Positions 38,309-42,103 of a stretch of 42,103 nucleotides of DNA are shown in pieces. A model generated the notes under the pieces. It saw only the letters and a program-made list of their open reading frames with translations. It had not been told where the DNA came from and made no database searches. The translations under genes and the position numbers were made by a program. Within the stretch, counting starts at the first letter, position 1. Every line of letters starts with the position of its first letter. The stretch covers positions 1 through 42,103 of the forward strand of contig CAYWNA010000099.1 of assembly GCA_964459305.1 (NCBI GenBank), read 5' to 3'. The stretch is from CAYWNA01 sp964459305 (GTDB lineage: Bacteria; Planctomycetota; Planctomycetia; Pirellulales; Pirellulaceae).

Positions 38309-39199
38309 GTGCAACTGGATAAGACCCGAATTGCGATTCGCGAGCGCGGCGTGCTGGATACAATGGACTTGTCCTTGCACGTGCTGCGGACGTATGCGCT
38401 TCCGCTGTTGGCAACGATGGCAATGGGTGTGATCCCGCTGATGATCCTCAATCATCTGCTGTTGGGCTGGATGGCGGAGACCGTAGACAACGAGTTGGAC
38501 TATCCGTTCCGTTTCGTTTGGCACATGAGCGTGCTGGTTCTGATCGAGGCTCCGCTGGCGTCCATTTTTGCGACGTCGTATCTAGGGCAGGCGGTTTTCC
38601 TAGATCGTCCTCGCCTTTGGGAGGTCGCCCTGGATGTGGGCAAGATGCTGCCACGGATTGTCTGGTGCCAAATGCTGGTCCGCGGGATTGCGCCTGTGTG
38701 GCTGTTGCTTCTGTCCATCGAGCGTTACGGTAACATCGATTATACCGTGGAAGGGTTTTTCTTGTCCTTATTGTTGATTTACGTGGTGGCACTCCGCGCG
38801 TTTCGTCCGTTTATGAACGAAATTGTCCTGCTGGAGCGCAATCCCCTGGCGTCCAAGCACAGCCGCGTGATGACGGTCGGCCGGCGAAGCACGATGCTAC
38901 ACGGTGCCAGCGGCGGCGACCTATTTGCCCGCTGGTTGGGGTCGGCTCTAATCGGCGTCTTGTTGGTCTTGGCAGTCTACGGGACGTTCCTGTTCGTGTC
39001 GGGGGCGCTGCTGAATGTTTGGAGTCAGGGACCGATCATGGTAAGGTTCTGTCTACCTTTGTCGATGTGGATCGCTTCCGGATACTTCACCGTTTTTCGG
39101 TTTCTCAGTTATCTTGATGTTCGGATTCGACAGGAGGGATGGGAAGTGGAACTGCGCCTGCGTGCCGAAGCCGCGCGGCTCACAAGCAGCCTCGCGTGA
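38309..39199 (+). CDS. Multi-pass membrane protein of unknown function
   Basis: A 296-residue protein with about six predicted membrane helices (for example LPLLATMAMGVIPLMILNHL and LIGVLLVLAVYGTFLFVSGA). It starts at GTG 38309 with no gap after the SpoIIM-like gene and uses the GGAGG near 38296 as its ribosome binding site. The ends are basic (RERGVLDTMDLSLHVLRTY; RFLSYLDVRIRQEGWEVELR). The terminal motif SYLDVRIRQEGWEVELRLRA recalls DUF4013-like or glycerophosphodiester-phosphodiesterase membrane-domain proteins, but I cannot assign it. Confidence 0.75.
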   Translation: MQLDKTRIAIRERGVLDTMDLSLHVLRTYALPLLATMAMGVIPLMILNHLLLGWMAETVDNELDYPFRFVWHMSVLVLIEAPLASIFATSYLGQAVFLDRPRLWEVALDVGKMLPRIVWCQMLVRGIAPVWLLLLSIERYGNIDYTVEGFFLSLLLIYVVALRAFRPFMNEIVLLERNPLASKHSRVMTVGRRSTMLHGASGGDLFARWLGSALIGVLLVLAVYGTFLFVSGALLNVWSQGPIMVRFCLPLSMWIASGYFTVFRFLSYLDVRIRQEGWEVELRLRAEAARLTSSLA

Positions 39200-39345
39200 T
39201 GTCAAAGTGGTGCAGGCTTTCCGGCGTGGCAATGGTCGGCCCGGAAAGGCCAACCTACAAGAACAAAGGACGCGAGATACAGGGGAGCCGTCGATCGACA
39301 AGTGTCACCTTTCGCGTGGAGGCTGCGAGATCCTGAAAGCAGATA

Positions 39346-39403
39346 GTCGCCGTCCTCACCGAGGTCGGTGAGGGAAGGCACCGACCTCGGAGAGGACGGC
39401 GAC
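39346..39403. repeat. 25-bp inverted repeat within the RDD cluster
   Basis: Left arm 39346-39370 (GTCGCCGTCCTCACCGAGGT...) pairs with 39379-39403 with one mismatch and an 8-base loop. It lies in the 244 bp between the unknown membrane gene and the DUF4129 gene. The hairpin could reduce read-through within the cluster. It is not of the GTAG type. Confidence 0.88.
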
Positions 39404-39443
39404 AGACGCGACGGTTATTTCTCAGCGATCGTAAGGAGAGGAA

Positions 39444-40250
39444 ATGAGGGACAACTCAGTCAGCAAGCGAGCGATGCTGGCGGGATGGGCTTTGCTGCTC
39501 TTCTCAGCGATCGTTTCCATCGGATCATTCTCGTTCGCCCAGACGAATCAAGGCGACGGGGCCATCGAAGCTGGCCGCGAGGCACTTGACGGCAGGACGC
39601 ACTATCCATGGTATGACGCGGAGAACGACGCAATCCGCCGCATCGACGTCCAGACGCCAAAAGAGGCGGCGGCGCATCGGAATTCGACTTGGCGGGCAAA
39701 ACCCGCGAAGGCCCAGAATCTCTCCTGGTTGGAGCGGCTCGTGAAACTGCTCTTGCAGATCTTGTATTGGATGTTTTGGGGCGTGATGATCACGTTGTTT
39801 GCGTTGCTGATTGTGTTGTTGGCTCGCGCGTACACAAGCGGCGTGGCAATTGGCGCACCTGGCGAGGAAGAAATCGCCGAGTCGCGCAGCGAGGCAGACC
39901 TGATCGAGAGTCTGCCTTTCCAAGTGAAACGACCGCACACGGACCTACTGGGCGAGGCACAACGCCACTACGAGGAAGGTAATTACGGCGAAGCGATCAT
40001 CTACCTTTTCAGCTATCAGCTTGTACAGTTGGACAAGCACCACTTGATCCGGTTGACACGCGGAAAGACAAACCGGCAGTATCTCAGGGAGGTCTGGCTA
40101 CGACCCGGCTTGCGGGAGATGCTCGAGCGGACGATGGTAGCTTTCGAGGATGTTTTCTTTGGCCATCATCCCATGGACCGCGAACGATTCGAAACGTGCT
40201 GGTCCCGTTTGGCCGAGTTTCACGAACGCCTGCAGCAGGCGGTAATCTGA
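39444..40250 (+). CDS. DUF4129 domain membrane protein
   Basis: A 268-residue protein with an N-terminal hydrophobic segment (WALLLFSAIVSIGSFSFA), a second helix (YWMFWGVMITLFALLIVLLA, about 110-129) and a cytoplasmic C-terminal DUF4129 domain: EAIIYLFSYQLVQLDKHHLI, LTRGKTNRQYLRE and AFEDVFFGHHPMDRERFETCW. LTRGKTNxxYLR and the FFG segment are the hallmark. DUF4129 is found with MoxR-type clusters; its role is unclear. AAGGAG precedes ATG 39444. Its TGA overlaps the next start (TGATG). Confidence 0.88.
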   Translation: MRDNSVSKRAMLAGWALLLFSAIVSIGSFSFAQTNQGDGAIEAGREALDGRTHYPWYDAENDAIRRIDVQTPKEAAAHRNSTWRAKPAKAQNLSWLERLVKLLLQILYWMFWGVMITLFALLIVLLARAYTSGVAIGAPGEEEIAESRSEADLIESLPFQVKRPHTDLLGEAQRHYEEGNYGEAIIYLFSYQLVQLDKHHLIRLTRGKTNRQYLREVWLRPGLREMLERTMVAFEDVFFGHHPMDRERFETCWSRLAEFHERLQQAVI

Positions 40251-41476
40251 TGACCTTCGAGCCACAAAATACTCTACTGAAACGACTTGGCTCGCTTCTG
40301 GCGGCGGCGACGCTGTGCGCCGCGTACGGTTGTGGACCTGGTGATATCGACGACACATACGGCAAACGCCGAGGCGTCGACGGCGGTGCCAGTGTCAACG
40401 GAACGGGCGTGTTGGCGGATATGTTCAAAGAACTCGGGCATAAGGTTACGACCAAGCGGTTTCTGTCGCCTCGGATTCGCGACTACGACGTCATCGTTTG
40501 GGCTCCGGACGACTTCGAACTGCCAGGTGACGAATACCAGGAGTACTTTGAAGAATGGCTTAATGACGGTGAAGGGCGGACGCTGATCTACATCGGTCGC
40601 GACTACGATGCGGCGATCACCTATTGGGAAAAGGTGCAACCAACGCCGCCGGAACAGGCTGTCGAAGTCGCTCGGCGGCTGGCCAAGGCCCGTGCGAATT
40701 ACGACAGCGAGCGAACCGCGATGCCGGATGGCGAAGACTGTCGCTGGTTCAAAGCATGCCGGGACGGAGCGAAGCGGCATATCAGTGGGAAACAGGAAAC
40801 ACCGCCCGATATCCACGGAACGTGGTGCCAGGCACCGAAGATCGATCCGTCGAAAATTGATATCCAACTCCAGGGGCGTTTGGAGGTCTTGAGCGATCCG
40901 CCCGAAGGCGAATCTGGCGGCACACTCGAAACCGAGGTCATCCTGGCCTCCGGCGATGATGTGCTTGTGTGGAAAATCACCGACGACGACTGGTCTGGGG
41001 GACGAATCATCGTCGTCGCCAACGGCTCGTTCTTGCTGAATCTCCCTTTGGTGGAGAAGGAGCATCGAAAGCTGGCCGGCAAACTGATCGCCGAGTGTGG
41101 TTCTCCCACCAAAGTCGTCTTCCTCGAAAGCGGGCCCGGCGGCCCACTGTTGCTCGATCACGAACCCGGCGAGAACTACCCTACGGGACTCGAAGCGTTT
41201 ACCGTGTGGCCCATCGGAGTCATCTTGTTGCACTTCGTCGCCCTTGGCATCCTGTACCTCTTCGCACGCCTAACGATTTTCGGTCGACCCCACGAGTTGT
41301 CACCGGACGCGCCTTCCGACTTTGGCAAGCACATACGCGCGTTAGCAGAACTGCTCGCGCGCACGCAAGATTCAGCGTCCGCAGCGGCGCGGTTGGCGTA
41401 CTATCACGACAAAGTCAAAAGGGACTCGGGGGCGATTCCCCACAAAACCGAGAAACCTCCGGAGTCCGGGCCCTAG
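40250..41476 (+). CDS. DUF4350-type membrane-anchored protein
   Basis: A 408-residue protein with start ATG 40250 overlapping the TGA of the DUF4129 gene by one base, so translation is coupled. An N-terminal hydrophobic stretch ends in AAYGC (Cys28), a possible non-canonical lipobox. The following domain has the DUF4350 layout: GVLADMFKELGHKV, DYDVIVWAPDDFELP, EWLNDGEGRTLIYIGR and later VVANGSFLLNLPLVEKEHR. A membrane helix (WPIGVILLHFVALGILYLFA) lies near 326-345, with a short cytoplasmic tail (ALAELLARTQDSASAAARLA). It is the last gene of the cluster here. Confidence 0.85.
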   Translation: MTFEPQNTLLKRLGSLLAAATLCAAYGCGPGDIDDTYGKRRGVDGGASVNGTGVLADMFKELGHKVTTKRFLSPRIRDYDVIVWAPDDFELPGDEYQEYFEEWLNDGEGRTLIYIGRDYDAAITYWEKVQPTPPEQAVEVARRLAKARANYDSERTAMPDGEDCRWFKACRDGAKRHISGKQETPPDIHGTWCQAPKIDPSKIDIQLQGRLEVLSDPPEGESGGTLETEVILASGDDVLVWKITDDDWSGGRIIVVANGSFLLNLPLVEKEHRKLAGKLIAECGSPTKVVFLESGPGGPLLLDHEPGENYPTGLEAFTVWPIGVILLHFVALGILYLFARLTIFGRPHELSPDAPSDFGKHIRALAELLARTQDSASAAARLAYYHDKVKRDSGAIPHKTEKPPESGP

Positions 41477-41498
41477 CCTGTCTGTTCCACCCCGACGG

Positions 41499-41529
41499 CG
41501 CACACCAAGGGCGAATCCGGCCGTGTGCG
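41499..41529. terminator. Hairpin between convergent genes
   Basis: CGCACAC (41499-41505) pairs with GTGTGCG (41523-41529). It lies in the 65-bp space between the DUF4350 gene and the leftward gene ending at 41542 and could serve both strands. There is no T-run, so the call is weak. Confidence 0.35.
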
Positions 41530-41541
41530 ACACGATTCCAA

Positions 41542-42103
41542 CTACCCGCGTCCCGTACGGTCTTTGAGACGAGGCATCGTGACCGATGCCCAGGTCGCCC
41601 TAAAGAACAATCCCAATGTCCTCAACCCCGTTACGCCGGCAGCCGCAAAGGCGACTGCCGCTGCCGCACAAATGAAAATCTTCTGACTGACGAGCGCCAG
41701 GTACAGCAGAAGACCTCCGCTGATCAGTTCGACAAGCAGCAGTGGAATCCTGCGCAAGGCTTCTTTGGCAGTGCAGCTCTTATCGAAGGTGTGAATCGCA
41801 CTGCGTGCCGAAACGTTGGCCAACTCTCGCATGGCCGTGATATTCGAGTTTCGTTCCGGTGCCAAGCGGCGCGGCGCATAACCCAACGGCGAACTCTTCG
41901 TTGGAGGCACCTCCGGTTCGAACGTGATCGGCTCGTCTTCGTTGGCCTCCGGCGTCTCGTCGACGGTCAGCTCGGAAGCGTCCTCGTCTACCAGTGCATC
42001 GTCGTGGACCGGAAGCGGGGCTGGACTGGGCGGCGTTTCGGCATCGAATTGACTCGTCGTCGCTACGGAATCGCGTGCAATAGGACGCGAAACATAAACG
42101 CAT
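41542..42103 (-). CDS. Membrane-anchored protein, 5' end cut by the window edge
   Basis: The true frame runs without stop from the window end to 41542, giving 187 residues; its start lies outside. The N-terminal part seen is acidic, Pro- and Thr-rich and probably disordered (LTVDETPEANEDEPITFEPE). It is followed by a basic segment and two hydrophobic helices (IPLLLVELISGGLLLYLALV; IFICAAAAVAFAAAGVTGL), ending in a basic tail. I do not recognise the family. A GTG at 41910 could be mistaken for a start, but composition upstream of it is also protein-like. Confidence 0.6.
   Translation of the reverse strand, partial: CVYVSRPIARDSVATTSQFDAETPPSPAPLPVHDDALVDEDASELTVDETPEANEDEPITFEPEVPPTKSSPLGYAPRRLAPERNSNITAMRELANVSARSAIHTFDKSCTAKEALRRIPLLLVELISGGLLLYLALVSQKIFICAAAAVAFAAAGVTGLRTLGLFFRATWASVTMPRLKDRTGRG

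Noticed and set aside
1..42103. Search for tRNA, rRNA, defence systems and prophage genes
   Set aside because: No cloverleaf-like intergenic segment, nuclease-helicase pair, integrase or phage structural gene was seen; visual search may miss divergent cases.

Overview
The window looks like chromosomal DNA of a planctomycete, most likely of the Pirellulales type and probably from a metagenome-derived scaffold. The pointers are a LEPR-XLL N-terminus on a giant-surface-protein type gene, two Tat-exported Gfo/Idh/MocA oxidoreductases, HEAT-repeat secreted proteins, a TIGR03663-type membrane glycosyltransferase, a DUF3467 protein, EF-hand repeat proteins and a RDD/SpoIIM/DUF4129/DUF4350 cluster. 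GC content looks to be a little under 60%. Genes are short operons on both strands, separated by many palindromic repeats. A 10-N gap at 10327-10336 and genes cut at both ends indicate a draft scaffold. I see no rRNA, tRNA, CRISPR array, prophage or recognisable transposase.

Layout. 47-2330 (-): a surface/adhesin-like gene, frameshifted near 1100 and broken again near 57 inside tandem Calx-beta repeats. 2788-6724 (+): glcDEF, glycolate oxidation. 6959-11029 (-): a DUF3467 protein followed by a 1076-residue protein that joins all three AmmeMemoRadiSam components (radical SAM, AMMECR1, Memo) in one chain. 11272-13331 (-): a Tat-exported oxidoreductase translationally coupled to a family 2 glycosyltransferase. 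13581-20124 (-): a TIGR03663 glycosyltransferase with two palindromes inside its coding sequence, a discoidin-like lipoprotein, two HEAT-repeat exported proteins and a second Gfo/Idh/MocA protein. 20567-24049 (+): a PIG-L deacetylase, a 10-helix membrane protein built from two similar halves, and an unrecognised exported protein. 24240-32733 (+): asnS, a long NfeD-type membrane protease, rpsD, rsmA, then larB and pncB. 33105-35008 (+): an eight-EF-hand secreted protein and a small lipoprotein. 35406-36137 (-): a short-chain dehydrogenase. 36309-41476 (+): RDD, SpoIIM-like, an unknown membrane protein, DUF4129 and DUF4350. 41542 to the end (-): a cut membrane-anchored protein.

How genes work together. 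GlcD, GlcE and GlcF form one enzyme. LarB uses nicotinic acid adenine dinucleotide as substrate for the nickel-pincer cofactor, and the adjacent pncB product makes its precursor nicotinate mononucleotide, so these two form a plausible metabolic pair. RDD to DUF4350 is a co-oriented membrane cluster that in other bacteria usually sits with MoxR and DUF58 genes; those are not in this window.

The strongest points for follow-up are the single-chain AmmeMemoRadiSam protein with a possible second, degenerate AMMECR1-like module; a perfect 29-bp inverted repeat inside the TIGR03663 coding sequence; and a family of intergenic palindromes that begin GTAG and end CTAC, like REP elements mobilised by RAYT transposases.
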